64,000 nt of DNA from contig NZ_BCVE01000004.1 in assembly GCF_001591585.1 (NCBI RefSeq), forward strand, positions 287,361 to 351,360, written 5' to 3'. Below the pieces are notes generated by a model, which saw only the letters and a list, made by a program, of their open reading frames with translations, ran no database searches and was not told the DNA's origin. The position numbers and the translations under genes were made by a program. Below are positions 43,118 to 52,406 of the stretch, in pieces; positions within the stretch are counted from its first letter, which is position 1, and every line of letters starts with the position of its first letter. The DNA is from Niallia circulans NBRC 13626. Lineage in GTDB: Bacteria > Bacillota > Bacilli > Bacillales > Cytobacillaceae.

Positions 43118-43210
43118 TCAAACTCCAGAATACGAAGAGAAACCTCCATCAATCGGCAGTGTCATACCGGTTATAAAGATTGAATTTTGTAACAGCCATA
43201 CAACGACATT
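43118..43210 (-). pseudogene. Remnant of an SDR C-terminus
   Basis: The minus strand encodes about 30 residues ending SIFITGMTLPIDGGFSSYSG and a stop at 43118, which is the invariant C-terminal tail of classical SDR enzymes (ITG...DGG). No Rossmann domain or start precedes it; upstream sequence belongs to another small gene. A deletion has left only the tail. Confidence 0.7.
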
Positions 43211-43292
43211 ATCACATAGAATTGACAGCCCAATGTATCAAACCTGTCATTATAAGCAAAAACGCCATAAAGAAGGTGAAGTACAGCATAAG

Positions 43293-43463
43293 TCACTTTA
43301 TAATGTTTATTTCTATTATTTGCTTATACGTTACAAACCCTAGCACAATCGATATCAGCCATACAATCATTCCTTGAACGGAAAATAAATACGGTGAATT
43401 TGCTATCCATAATCCGGTAACAAGGAAATAAAAAAGCATCAAAAATAAAGCTAATCCCTTCAT
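43293..43463 (-). CDS. Small two-helix membrane protein
   Basis: 56 residues from an ATG at 43463 with GGGGGAG four bases upstream. Two hydrophobic stretches (LALFLMLFYFLVTGLWIA and MIVWLISIVLGFVTY) make it a small hairpin membrane protein. No family recognised. The clear ribosome site supports a real gene. Confidence 0.55.
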   Translation of the reverse strand: MKGLALFLMLFYFLVTGLWIANSPYLFSVQGMIVWLISIVLGFVTYKQIIEINIIK

Positions 43464-43674
43464 AATTCTCCCCCATTTTAATTACCTAATAATTAATCCT
43501 ATTTCTATTATATAGTAATCCTATGTACATAGAAATACTATATAGTTAACAATAAAGCTTCTATTAAATATAGGCAAATAACATGGAAAAAAACATAAAT
43601 AAATAATAGTGATATAATCAAGGACATAATCAGTTCATACTAATAAAAGAGGATAAAGAAAGGAACGAAACTTT

Positions 43675-44031
43675 ATGACAACGAGAAAAGAAATTTTTTC
43701 TTATGCAAAAGAAAAGTATGGTACAAATCCAGAGTATCCTTGGAAAAAATTCCAAAACTATGCTGTGTTAAGACATGTTAATCAGGGCAAATGGTATGGT
43801 TTAATGATGAATGTTCCTAAAAACAAATTAGGATTATCAGGAGAAGAAGTAGTAGATGTCTTAAATGTAAAATGTGAACCAGAATTAAAAAATCTACTTC
43901 AGAAAGAAGAGGGAATCTTAACAGCATACCATATGAATAAGGAACACTGGATTTCTATCATACTTGATAGCCCATACCCTAAAGCTGACATCTATAATTT
44001 ACTAGATACTAGTTATCATTTAACAAAATAA
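43675..44031 (+). CDS. MmcQ/YjbR-family protein
   Basis: 118 residues, complete. The segments TNPEYPWKKFQNYAVLRHVNQGKWYGLMMNV and MNKEHWISIILD are the two family hallmarks of the YjbR fold, a CyaY-like alpha/beta protein with putative DNA-binding ability. AAAGGA precedes the ATG. Function not established in the family. Stands alone. Confidence 0.85.
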   Translation: MTTRKEIFSYAKEKYGTNPEYPWKKFQNYAVLRHVNQGKWYGLMMNVPKNKLGLSGEEVVDVLNVKCEPELKNLLQKEEGILTAYHMNKEHWISIILDSPYPKADIYNLLDTSYHLTK

Positions 44032-44481
44032 AATATGTTTATGTTTATTATAACCTTAAAAAGTTACAAAGAGATAATTTGCATTATAATGAATTCGTCC
44101 ATAATCTACAGTTCTCTCTAGTTTATAACATCTACATTTGTAATATCATAATAAAGGACCCTGCTTTAAAAAAAGGAAGAGTCCTTTATAAAACCCTAAA
44201 TCTAGCTATTCAATATGGCAGGAGATAAAACCATTTAAGCTGATTATGAAATTAATCTGTGTATATGAACAGCAATATGAACTATTTCCTTAATGTTGAA
44301 TGTGCCATTCCTAGCTTGAGATACAAACTAGCAATCTGTCAAAAAGCATATTATCTATATCCTTCACTTAGCCAACACTTTACATTCCATGAAAAAATTA
44401 GATCATTTTAACAGTCTCATTTTATAAAGAACCACTCTTATAAAAAAGCAATCTCCCTCATTGCTATAAGTATCCCTCCAT
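44032..44481. other. Non-coding spacer
   Basis: No gene recognised on either strand. A weak hairpin AAGGAC / GTCCTT with an A-rich loop lies at about 44152-44188 and may end the YjbR-type transcript. Confidence 0.4.
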
Positions 44482-45413
44482 CTAATAACTACTTACCAAA
44501 TCCTTTTTTTTCTTAGTAATTATTTTAGATTCGGAAACGAAAAGGCCAGTCAGGGTCAACAATGTACCAAGAGCTGCCATCCAAGTTAAAGGCTCTTTTA
44601 AGACTATCATAGCCGTGATAACGGTAATTACAGGAACAAGATAGATATATACACTTGCTTTAATTGCCCCTAATTTTTTAATGGCTAAATTCCAAGAAAC
44701 AAAACAAAGTGCAGATGCGCCTAATCCTAGAAAAATGATATTAAATAAGTAGATCGGTTGGGCAAAACGTTCGATTCCTAGTTTAAAGTCAAATAAATAT
44801 AAAACAGGGATCATAAATAAAATACCGTATAAAAAAATCCGCCTTGTAGCTTGAATCGTATTATATCCATAACTACTAATTTTCTTCAACTACTAATTTT
44901 CTTCGTAATAACGGAATAGATTGCCCATATTAGAGTTGCTGCGACAGCTAGTAGATCACCTAATGGATTTACTTTAAAATTAGCAGTGCCATTAAAACTA
45001 ATGAGAAAAATTCCTATTAAAGCTAGAATAAAACCAATGAAGAAATTTAATCGCAAGGGTTCACTTTTCAAATAATAATAAGTGAGAATAGCAGTGAAAA
45101 ATGGCACCATCGCACTTATTACTCCTACATTAGAAGCAGTAGTAAAGGTCAAAGCAATATTTTCTAAGAGGTAATAAAGTGTTACCCCACATAACCCCGC
45201 AAGTAAAAATAAATAATGATGCTTTCTATCTTTCATTTTTAGCCGATATGGATAAATGATGCTCAAGGCTACAATTCCAATGACAAAACGAAAGAATAAT
45301 ACCTCAATGGGAGTAAAATCAGTTAATAATATTTTTGTAGATATGTATGTTGTCCCCCAAATCATTATCGTGATAATTGCTGAAATATGTCCAAAATTCA
45401 TCTTATTCGCCAC
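44482..45413 (-). pseudogene. EamA/DMT transporter split by a 17-bp tandem duplication
   Basis: The first frame (GTG 45413 to stop 44886) gives 175 residues with the first five or six helices of a drug/metabolite transporter; a second frame continues to 44482 with the remaining helices (GLGASALCFVSWNLAIKKLGAIKASVYIYLVPV). At the junction a 17-bp unit is repeated exactly, producing ITKKISS-stop in one frame and KKISSYGYN in the next. Removing one copy restores one continuous frame of about 305 residues, the normal family length. Likely inactive, or reversible by slippage. Downstream of an AraC regulator. Confidence 0.85.
44871..44904. repeat. Exact 17-bp tandem duplication in transporter gene
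   Basis: AACTACTAATTTTCTTC occurs twice in direct succession (44871-44887 and 44888-44904). Because 17 is not a multiple of three it shifts the frame of the transporter. Confidence 0.95.
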
Positions 45414-45436
45414 TCTTTCCTTCTAGTTGAAACAAT

Positions 45437-46261
45437 TTAATTTACACTATCTATATAAATATTTCGGTATTGTCCAGGCGTTAATCCAATAAAATCCATA
45501 AAATAATGACTGAAATGGCTTTGATCCACAAAACCAGTCTGAGCAGCTACATCGGTTGGTTTCATCCCTTGTTCTAATAGCTTCTTTGCTTTGTTGATAC
45601 GCACTGTCTGTAAATATCGATAAGGAGTAATACCGCGAATTCGCGCAAATGAACGTAATAAGGTGTATTTATTCATATTGCATACCGCCACCAAATCATC
45701 AAGAGAAATCGGATCAACATAGTGCCTTTCAATAAATTCACAAACCTTTGATATTTCCTTGGTCATCTTATCCAATTTAATGTTTTTCTCTATGGCACTA
45801 TATTCTTCAATCAATTGTTCCATTAAGAAATAAAAAGTTTCTTCTTTCTCCAGATCTCCTAACTCAGCCATGATCATTTGATGCAGTCGCTGTAATAATT
45901 CTGCATGTTCACTACGGAAGACGACTGGATCTTTAAAGGAAGGCAGATAGTCTTTACCAGTGATTTCTTCTACCACTTTTCGCATTACTTCTGGTGTAAT
46001 ATTTAAACAACGATAATCTAAGGGCTCATCATCCATTTGTTCACAAGCATGATTATCAAATGGATTAAAAAAGATAAGATCTCCACTATTAATAACATAA
46101 TCTTTGTTTCTACATGTCAATTTTCTTTGACCACTCTCGATAAAGCCAATAACGTAGTATTCATGAAAGTGATTAGGAAACTTTTGCATAATCCCGTGAA
46201 ATCGATAGGCTTCAATTTGCAAATCTTCATCAAAACAAATTTTTCTTTCTTCCCTTCTCAT
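45437..46261 (-). CDS. AraC-family regulator with cupin domain
   Basis: 274 residues. The N-terminal half is a cupin sensor (FPNHFHEYYVIGFIESGQRKLTCRNKDYVINSGDLIFFNP) with His residues of the binding pocket. The C-terminal 100 residues contain two helix-turn-helix motifs (LDDLVAVCNMNKYTLLRSFARIRGITPYRYLQTVRINKAKKLL and VAAQTGFVDQSHFSHYFMDFIGLTPGQYR). GGGGGAAC precedes the ATG. Located 23 bp upstream of the split transporter on the same strand, so it probably controlled that gene. Confidence 0.9.
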   Translation of the reverse strand: MRREERKICFDEDLQIEAYRFHGIMQKFPNHFHEYYVIGFIESGQRKLTCRNKDYVINSGDLIFFNPFDNHACEQMDDEPLDYRCLNITPEVMRKVVEEITGKDYLPSFKDPVVFRSEHAELLQRLHQMIMAELGDLEKEETFYFLMEQLIEEYSAIEKNIKLDKMTKEISKVCEFIERHYVDPISLDDLVAVCNMNKYTLLRSFARIRGITPYRYLQTVRINKAKKLLEQGMKPTDVAAQTGFVDQSHFSHYFMDFIGLTPGQYRNIYIDSVN

Positions 46262-46354
46262 CTGATACTGTTCCCCCTTGTCTTCTGTTTAAATAGCTTA
46301 GCATACTTTTATTAGTTGTTCTTGTAGGATATTGACTAAAAAAGCTTTAATCAA

Positions 46355-46398
46355 ATAAAAAAAGCGTCAAAACCATTTATCCTGGTAATAGACGCTGC
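46355..46398 (-). terminator. Intrinsic terminator of monooxygenase-like gene
   Basis: AGCGTC / GACGCT outer stem with an inner ACCA / TGGT helix, followed on the minus strand by TTTTTTTATTTG. Confidence 0.7.
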
Positions 46399-46532
46399 TA
46401 AGAAAAAAATTGCCGCATTTTTTCCATAGCTTAGTTCAAACTTATCTTCAAAATTTTTTCCTATAATCAAAGAATCATTTTCTGCAAAGATGCTCTTCTT
46501 CTTTTATGGTTAGCCTAAAGAGACTAGCTTTA

Positions 46533-46859
46533 TTACATTTCGAAGAAGTTATCTCTTTCTACTTTGCACACTCTTAGCGCAAAGCTCTGGTACCACTCTT
46601 TTTTTCCTAATTTCTGCGCAGCAAGATGGACGGAATTTTCCTTCCAATTCTTTATTGCCTCTAAGGAATCCCAATAGGAAACAGTAATGCCCAGTCCCTC
46701 ATCACGTGCACTTTCTACACCTAAGAAACCTTCCTGCTGTGAAGCTAACTCTACCATTTTATCCGCCATTTTTCCGTAGCCTTTGTCACCTTCCGTTCGC
46801 TGGGAAGAAAAGATAACCGCATAGTAAGGTAGTTTAGGAGTTTTAGCAATCCCATTCAT
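46533..46859 (-). CDS. Antibiotic biosynthesis monooxygenase-like protein
   Basis: 108 residues from the ATG at 46859, seven bases after GGAGG. A dimeric alpha+beta barrel (ABM) protein: YYAVIFSSQRTEGDKGYGKMADKMVELASQQEGFLGVESARDE and ISVSYW-type segment TVSYWDSLEAIKNWK are typical. Small cytoplasmic proteins of this group act as monooxygenases or have unknown roles. Monocistronic. Confidence 0.85.
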   Translation of the reverse strand: MNGIAKTPKLPYYAVIFSSQRTEGDKGYGKMADKMVELASQQEGFLGVESARDEGLGITVSYWDSLEAIKNWKENSVHLAAQKLGKKEWYQSFALRVCKVERDNFFEM

Positions 46860-46928
46860 TTTTAGTTCCTCCAATACATCTCATTTTCAAAATCACTATT
46901 AATAGATGTTAATAATATCGTTTTACGT

Positions 46929-47480
46929 TTAGTCTGGTAAATTGCTATTTAACAATTGATTATATTCACTCCAAAACTCATCATACATGTTTTTATCAAA
47001 GTCATCAGAAATTCGTTTCTCTTTTGAAGAACGAAAGAATTCCCTTGCCTCTATCGCAAATTGACAAACTTGAAATTTATATTCGTTTCTACTAAGCTTA
47101 ACCTTTAAATCGGGATAGTAGATGCTGCCTGATTGATTGTCGGTACTAGTAAACTTAACAAAATCTGAAAGAAATACGTCATCCCCACAATGTTTTACTG
47201 TCCAATGAATGGAAATAGGACAACTCGTCATCAATAGTAAACCACATCCATGGAGAATTAACCCTTCATCCTCCTCGGGAGCACAAAGATAATTATTATC
47301 TAATGTTCGTAACAAAGCTAATGCCGATTCACTAATCCCCCATTCTTCATCTATTCCGGATTGAGTAATAACGGTGTCATTAACCTTTAAATATATTTCT
47401 CCATGAGAGCATAGATCCTCTTCTGAATCAGTTGATCCTAGCCAGTATTGTTTCTTGATATTGATTTTAAACAGTTGCAT
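46929..47480 (-). CDS. Hypothetical protein
   Basis: 183 residues with AAGGGG before the ATG. Soluble, acidic, no membrane segment and no domain I recognise; features include two Trp-rich beta-type segments and several Cys (LCSHGEIYLKV, HCGDDVF). It lies 11 bp downstream of an alpha/beta hydrolase gene and is probably in the same operon. Could be an immunity- or barrel-type protein, but nothing in the sequence decides. Confidence 0.6.
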   Translation of the reverse strand: MQLFKINIKKQYWLGSTDSEEDLCSHGEIYLKVNDTVITQSGIDEEWGISESALALLRTLDNNYLCAPEEDEGLILHGCGLLLMTSCPISIHWTVKHCGDDVFLSDFVKFTSTDNQSGSIYYPDLKVKLSRNEYKFQVCQFAIEAREFFRSSKEKRISDDFDKNMYDEFWSEYNQLLNSNLPD

Positions 47481-47491
47481 TGTTTAACCCC

Positions 47492-48406
47492 TTATAATCC
47501 ATTTCTAATTTTATTCAAACTTTTAATTGCTTTTATTACTACGTCTGGACGATCAAGATAAATAGAATGACTAGAATTCTCAGCAAAAATTAATTCACTA
47601 TCTTTACTAAGTCTAGCCTGTTTCATAATAAGCTCTTCCCACTTATCTTCTAATTTTCTCATCTCCCACTCGGGCAGTCCCTCCGCAATTCCCAATTGAA
47701 TGTTATATTCTTTATCTCGTCCAATAACTATTAGAGGCAAATTAGGAAAAACCCCCAACCTCTTTATTCGTTCTCCATCCTTCTTCCAATTACACATTTC
47801 CAGGTACATCGTTTTATATAAGGCAGGACTTGTCTGAAAGTCAAGGACATGCTCTTGGAGATGAAGTGATAGATTTTTTTGTTTATCCGTAAGAGTAGGT
47901 TTTACTATTTCTTTTAGTTCAGCTGGTTTCATTAGCGAGTAAGAATGGCATTTCTCTAACCAGACCTCATCCGTACCAGTCTCATCTAGCACTTGTAACT
48001 CTAATTCATCTAATTCTTTTAAGTCAACAGAAGTGGAATCAATCAATACGATTCCGGCAATTTTTTCTGGAAAAACCTTGGCATAATGCTGTGCACATAA
48101 ACCACCATAAGAATGTCCAACTAAAATAACGGGCTCAAAAATATTTAATCCGATCAACAATTGACTTAATTCATCTATAACTGCGTTCGTATTACGTATC
48201 TCTTCACTTAATGGACTAAGCCCGAGTCCTGGTCTATGAAACATAATGACTCTGTTTGATTTCGCTAATGATTTTGTTACTTGATACCACTCATAAAACG
48301 AACAACCCATTCCTGTAAGTATAACAATAGGAATTCCTTTACTGCCTATATGTAAAAGTTCTATTTTCTTCTCTTTTACCATTATAAATTGGTTAATCTT
48401 ATTCAC
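47492..48406 (-). CDS. Alpha/beta hydrolase
   Basis: 304 residues. Oxyanion region LTGMGCSFYEWYQV, nucleophile elbow VGHSYGGLCAQHYA (Ser), acid residue near LIVIGRDKEYN and terminal His in AENSSHSIYLDRPDVV complete the triad. Start taken at GTG 48406, where AGGGGTG overlaps the codon; ATG 48382 is an alternative. Cytoplasmic; esterase or lipase-like role with unknown substrate. Followed at 11 bp by a hypothetical gene. Confidence 0.85.
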   Translation of the reverse strand: MNKINQFIMVKEKKIELLHIGSKGIPIVILTGMGCSFYEWYQVTKSLAKSNRVIMFHRPGLGLSPLSEEIRNTNAVIDELSQLLIGLNIFEPVILVGHSYGGLCAQHYAKVFPEKIAGIVLIDSTSVDLKELDELELQVLDETGTDEVWLEKCHSYSLMKPAELKEIVKPTLTDKQKNLSLHLQEHVLDFQTSPALYKTMYLEMCNWKKDGERIKRLGVFPNLPLIVIGRDKEYNIQLGIAEGLPEWEMRKLEDKWEELIMKQARLSKDSELIFAENSSHSIYLDRPDVVIKAIKSLNKIRNGL

Positions 48407-48572
48407 CCCTGCTTTGGAATAATAGTTCTATCTCTTCCTTTTCCAATAACTTACTTATTCTATATAGTCTTGTATATTCCTTCTTCTGTTCCATGCCCTG
48501 ATAGTTTGATAAAACATCCTTGTTTTTTAGTAAGATAAAGCAATTAATTCTATTTAAGTGAATGATGATAAA

Positions 48573-48599
48573 TAAAAACAGACAACATTAGTTGTCTGC
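48573..48599 (-). terminator. Intrinsic terminator of yjdF
   Basis: CAGACAAC / GTTGTCTG with an ATTA loop (48579-48598) followed by TTTTTATTT on the minus strand, 18 bp after the yjdF-like stop. Confidence 0.85.
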
Positions 48600-48616
48600 A
48601 AAAAATAGAAATTATG

Positions 48617-49030
48617 TTACCTGCCTTTATGTTTATTTTTAGCCTTTTGAACCATGCAATTTCTAATATACGTCTTTTTTTCTTCTCTTAGCTGTTTATT
48701 TTTAGCTGATTTTACTTTCTTCCGTTGTTCATATTCAGCCTTGATGGCTTCTTGTGCTTTAGAAGAAACAGAGCATTGCTTTAATTCTTTTGAGACTTTT
48801 CTTTGAATTCTTTTAGGATTAATTTTCTTTTGTGATTTCTGACAAATATGTATCCCTATTTGTTGATTAGATTCAATTACCCTTAATAATTTTCTGTTCA
48901 CAAAATCTAATACTTCCTGATCTTTTGGTTCTTTACCGAAAATATATCGGCAGGCTTTAAGTTTATTTTCAGACACAATTTCTATAAGCCCTATATAAAA
49001 TTGACCATCATAATAAATGGTTAGTTTCAT
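48617..49030 (-). CDS. yjdF: YjdF-family protein (DUF2992)
   Basis: 137 residues. The N-terminal 55 residues form a compact domain (MKLTIYYDGQFYIGLIEIV; YIFGKEPKDQEVLDFV). The rest is very basic and helical (KKINPKRIQRKVSKELKQ; KAKNKHKGR), typical of YjdF. B. subtilis YjdF is controlled by a riboswitch that binds azaaromatic compounds, and the protein is thought to help cope with such toxins. GGAGGAGGG precedes the ATG. Strongly basic tail suggests nucleic acid binding. Confidence 0.87.
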   Translation of the reverse strand: MKLTIYYDGQFYIGLIEIVSENKLKACRYIFGKEPKDQEVLDFVNRKLLRVIESNQQIGIHICQKSQKKINPKRIQRKVSKELKQCSVSSKAQEAIKAEYEQRKKVKSAKNKQLREEKKTYIRNCMVQKAKNKHKGR

Positions 49031-49145
49031 TATAGGTCCCTCCTCCAGTTATACTAGAACGATGGACATCCCGAGGAGGGGAAGGCTACTGACATTAAAT
49101 TTTTTAATGCATTCGGACTACCAACCGAATTGTGTTTTTTCATTC
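49031..49145 (-). promoter_or_regulatory. Candidate yjdF (azaaromatic) riboswitch
   Basis: The GC-richer leader of the yjdF-like gene carries GGTTGGTAGTCCGAATGC, an A/T helix (CATTAAAAAATTTAATG), TCAGTAGCCTTCCCCTCCTCGG and the ribosome site GGAGGAGGG that could pair with CCCTCCTC. Structured leader, location and downstream gene match the yjdF RNA family; the fold was not computed. Confidence 0.6.
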
Positions 49146-49299
49146 CAAAATATATTATACAATAATTTACTTTTTATGTAGAGGTAATAGTAAAAGATAG
49201 TTTTACTCTGTAACTGATCTTACTGAATTATTCTCCTACGTTTATGATAAAAGAATTTCTTTATTTAATACAGGAAAGCCGCTTAGTGCCATAAGCGTA

Positions 49300-49470
49300 T
49301 TAAAAAAACTCGTTTAGCAATTTATCTGTTGTAAGTATTGTGGCAAATTCTTCGTGCAATGTAGCTAGAGATATATTATGGATAGCAGCTGCATCATAAT
49401 ATGTACCATCTTGGTCCTTCATACCAAAAGCAGCTGTTACAAGTAAATCCCCATTAACCTTTTTTAGGGA
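49300..49470 (-). pseudogene. C-terminal gene fragment of unknown family
   Basis: An open stretch of about 55 codons on the minus strand (VNGDLLVTAAFGMKDQDG ... ISLATLHEEFATILTTDKLL) ends with a stop at 49300. An in-frame TAG sits just upstream and there is no start with a ribosome site. Codon use is protein-like, so it is probably the tail of a deleted gene. Confidence 0.5.
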
Positions 49471-49496
49471 CTATTTGTAATCTCTGCACAGTGAAA

Positions 49497-50243
49497 TTAT
49501 ACCTGTGCTAGCCCGCCATCTACGAACAATTCAACACCCGTCAAGTAACTGCTTTCGTCTGAAGCAAGGAAAGATACAGCGTTTGCTACTTCTTCAGGTG
49601 TCCCAACTTTTCCAGCTGGAACAGTATTTTTGCTATTTTCCATTACTTCTTCAAGTGCATCACCAAAAAGCTCATCGTATGCAGGTGTAAGAATAGCTCC
49701 TGGACTAACCACATTTACACGGATTTCAGTACCTTTTAGGTCAAGAATCCAGTTGCGAACTAGTGCTCTTAATGCTGCTTTAGATGCTCCATATACACTA
49801 AACGCTGGGTTGCCAATTGATCCAGCAGTAGAGCCTGTTACAATAATTGAACCTACTTTGTCCGGGAATAGTGATAACGCTTTTTGAACAGTAAAGATGG
49901 TTCCTTTAACGTTAATGTCGAACGTTCTATCAACCTGCTCTTCAGTAATTTCACCTAATGGAAGGAAGTTGCCGATGCCTGCATTAGCAAAAAGAATGTC
50001 CAACTTACCTTTTTCCTGCTTTATAATGTCATATAGTTTGTCTAAGTCTTCAAGCTTAGAAATATCACCTTGAACACCGGTTACGTTCTTGCCAATTTGG
50101 TTAACAGCTTTATCAAGTTCGTTTTGTCTACGTCCCGTGATATAAACATATGCACCTTCGTTTACAAATTTTTGCGCTGTAGCAAGACCAATCCCACTAG
50201 TTCCACCCGTTACAAGCGCTATTTTACCTTCAAATTTACCCAT
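49497..50243 (-). CDS. SDR-family oxidoreductase
   Basis: 248 residues from the ATG at 50243, eight bases after AAAGGAG. Complete classical [20 protein letters not shown], catalytic Ser in [13 protein letters not shown] and C-terminal [16 protein letters not shown]. Divergent from an HxlR-type regulator, which in Bacillus commonly controls neighbouring oxidoreductases in response to electrophiles. The substrate is unknown. Confidence 0.9.
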   Translation of the reverse strand: MGKFEGKIALVTGGTSGIGLATAQKFVNEGAYVYITGRRQNELDKAVNQIGKNVTGVQGDISKLEDLDKLYDIIKQEKGKLDILFANAGIGNFLPLGEITEEQVDRTFDINVKGTIFTVQKALSLFPDKVGSIIVTGSTAGSIGNPAFSVYGASKAALRALVRNWILDLKGTEIRVNVVSPGAILTPAYDELFGDALEEVMENSKNTVPAGKVGTPEEVANAVSFLASDESSYLTGVELFVDGGLAQV

Positions 50244-50281
50244 ACTTAACACTCCTTTAGAATTAATTTTATTTTATGTCT

Positions 50282-50296
50282 AGTACCTTAAGTACT
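50282..50296. promoter_or_regulatory. Candidate HxlR operator
   Basis: AGTAC-CTTAA-GTACT, an inverted repeat between the SDR gene and the divergent HxlR gene. Similar AGTA half sites recur nearby (TAGTATCCTTCAGTAAG). HxlR/YodB proteins bind TACT/AGTA-type dyads. Confidence 0.45.
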
Positions 50297-50410
50297 TGAA
50301 GAACAACTTACAAGATATAGTATCCTTCAGTAAGCACATTATCGGAAGTACCCACTTTTTTGTGATATAGTAACTAAAAAGTAATAAATGTGGAATGGAG
50401 AGCTTTAGAC

Positions 50411-50788
50411 ATGAAAAAATTTAGTTGTGGGTTTGAAGTGACAAAGGAAGTTATTGGCGGAAAATGGAAAGGCCTTGTATTATACTTTTTAATGAATGGA
50501 CCAAAGAGAACGAGTGAATTAAAGCGCATTATCCCAAATATAACTCAGAAAATGCTTATTCAAACACTTAGAGAGCTTGAAGCCAGTGGACTTGTGAGCA
50601 GAAAGATGTATAATCAAGTACCACCAAAGGTTGAATATTCATCCACTGAACTTGGAGAATCTCTTAAACCTATCTTGCAGGAGCTCTGTCAATGGGGAAG
50701 CCATTATGCGGAGCAAGAGTATGCAGAAGGTGAATATGAAATTGTACAACCAGAACAAGTTTCATATCAAGATAATATAATTTCATAG
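50411..50788 (+). CDS. HxlR-family regulator
   Basis: 125 residues from the ATG at 50411, after GGAGAG. Winged helix with the family hallmarks FEVTKEVIGGKWKGLVLYFLMNGPKRTSELKRIIPNITQKMLIQTLRELEASGLVSR. A single Cys near the N-terminus (FSCGFEV) is at the position used by redox-sensing members such as YodB and HypR, so it may sense thiol-reactive compounds. Likely repressor or activator of the divergent SDR gene. Confidence 0.9.
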   Translation: MKKFSCGFEVTKEVIGGKWKGLVLYFLMNGPKRTSELKRIIPNITQKMLIQTLRELEASGLVSRKMYNQVPPKVEYSSTELGESLKPILQELCQWGSHYAEQEYAEGEYEIVQPEQVSYQDNIIS

Positions 50789-51350
50789 AGATCTAAAGGG
50801 ATTAGTCATCTTAATCAATACCTTCAGAATAAGGTTTAGGAATACTTGAACGTACTATCAAGATATAATTACATAATGTAATACCGCATTACCTAAAAAC
50901 ACGGAGCTACTTTAGATTAGATGATTCTTATTATTATTTTAACTTTATAGTTTGGTGTATCTGATATATTTTCTAAAATTACAAAAAGAGAAAAACAATA
51001 TATTAAAAACTATTTCAGATGATACTATTAAAAATTAGTCGAGATAAACTCGGCTATTTTCATTGCTTAAATTTTCTCTTGTTATTCAATTATCCTGCCC
51101 TGATAGCGATATTAGAAATACCTTTTTTTAACAAAAAGAAGCGTTAATCCTTCTTAACCTAAATTATGGTTTAAGACAGTAAAAGTCTAATTCTATTATA
51201 TTCACACGAATATTCACTTTATTTTTGACTGCGTATTTTTCTTGGATATTACCTTTTTATAGACATTCAAATTTTTCTTCTCTGTAATATTTATTAGAAT
51301 ACTGCAGCCCTATAACATTTTCCTATTATAAGTAAAAAAAAGCTATATTA
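50789..51350. other. Spacer without recognised gene
   Basis: AT-rich, no open frame with family resemblance. One hairpin TAGTCGAG / CTCGGCTA with TTTTC lies at about 51036-51061 and could serve as a distant terminator for the HxlR transcript. Confidence 0.4.
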
Positions 51351-52275
51351 TTAGGGTAGGAGTTTACTAATATTTTCGAGTGTATTTACATGTATATTTT
51401 TTCTTCTTGCTTCATCAAGAATTAATTTGGCGCTGCGTCCAGTTATAGTATTATTTCCTTCCATTAAAGATCGTGCTGTACTTCCACTTTTAAAGATAAA
51501 CTTGGACATTATAATCCCTATAATTTTTGGTGATATCGTTGAAAAGTAAAGTATTTAAAGCATCATAACTCATTCCTCGCTCCTTCATTATAGGCTTTAG
51601 CTGTCTAAGATTGATGGAAATGTTTCCTAAAGCATCGATAGAATCCATCAATCCTATAAAACTCCCTTCTTTTAAAACTTCTATTTCAACTGCTACATTT
51701 AAGAGGAAGTGGTTCAATAAGAACTTTTTAAAGTTAGTCTGCCTTTTAACGCTGAATTCTGCTTGCTCAAATAATGTGTATACTTGCTGTACTCGTTCTT
51801 TCGAAGCCATCCCTATATCACCTATTATTATAATAGAAGAAAACGCACCATTAATTGTGTTTATCCCTACTGTTCCCCCGCCAGCAACAGGAAACCCGAA
51901 TATAAGTTGAGATTGTGGTAATATTTCTGTCTGCTTGATTGGATCCCAAAAATTATTAAAAAACAGTACAGTGGCCTTATTCACCTTATTATTCAATGTT
52001 TTTACAACAGAACTAATTTGTTCAATATTGACGCTCACAAAAATCAAGTCATAGTTATGGTTTTGGGGAATTTCATATATTAAGTTAGTTTCCCACGATA
52101 CATTAATCTTTTTAGACTTCCGTTTCCTCCAATCGTCTAGCTGCAAATTCAGCATTCGCGTATACTTATCTATTGATTCTGATCTAATATAAAAATCAAT
52201 ATTATTTCCATTTTCTTTAAAGATCCAAGCATATTGAGTAGAAATCACCCCACGCCCAATAACTAAGATATTCAT
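51351..52275 (-). pseudogene. Ketopantoate-reductase-like gene broken by a frameshift
   Basis: From the ATG at 52275 (after GGAGGGGG) the frame encodes 261 residues: NAD-binding ILVIGRGVISTQYAW, then the helical domain of the PanE/ApbA family, ending at a stop at 51490. A different frame from 51509 to 51351 adds 52 residues (FKSGSTARSLMEGNN ... TGRSAKLILDEARRKNIHVNTLENI) that look like the missing C-terminal helices. Joined, the length is about 310, normal for the family. Divergent from a TetR regulator. Confidence 0.7.
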
Positions 52276-52293
52276 TAAATCCCCCTCCAGTTC

Positions 52294-52387
52294 GTTCATT
52301 GAACAGTTGTTGATTTAATAGTATCATTTGTATTACAGGAAACAATCATCAAAAGGCAAGATATGTTGATTAATGAACATGATACTA
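52294..52387. promoter_or_regulatory. Candidate TetR operators
   Basis: Between the reductase-like gene and the TetR gene are GTTCATTGAAC (52294-52304, perfect dyad) and GTTGATTAATGAAC (52365-52378), sharing TTNATTNAAC-type cores. The region is bracketed by TAGTATCAT (52319-52327) and its inverse ATGATACTA (52379-52387). Confidence 0.5.
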
Positions 52388-52406
52388 AAATTGTTGAGGT
52401 GTGGAG

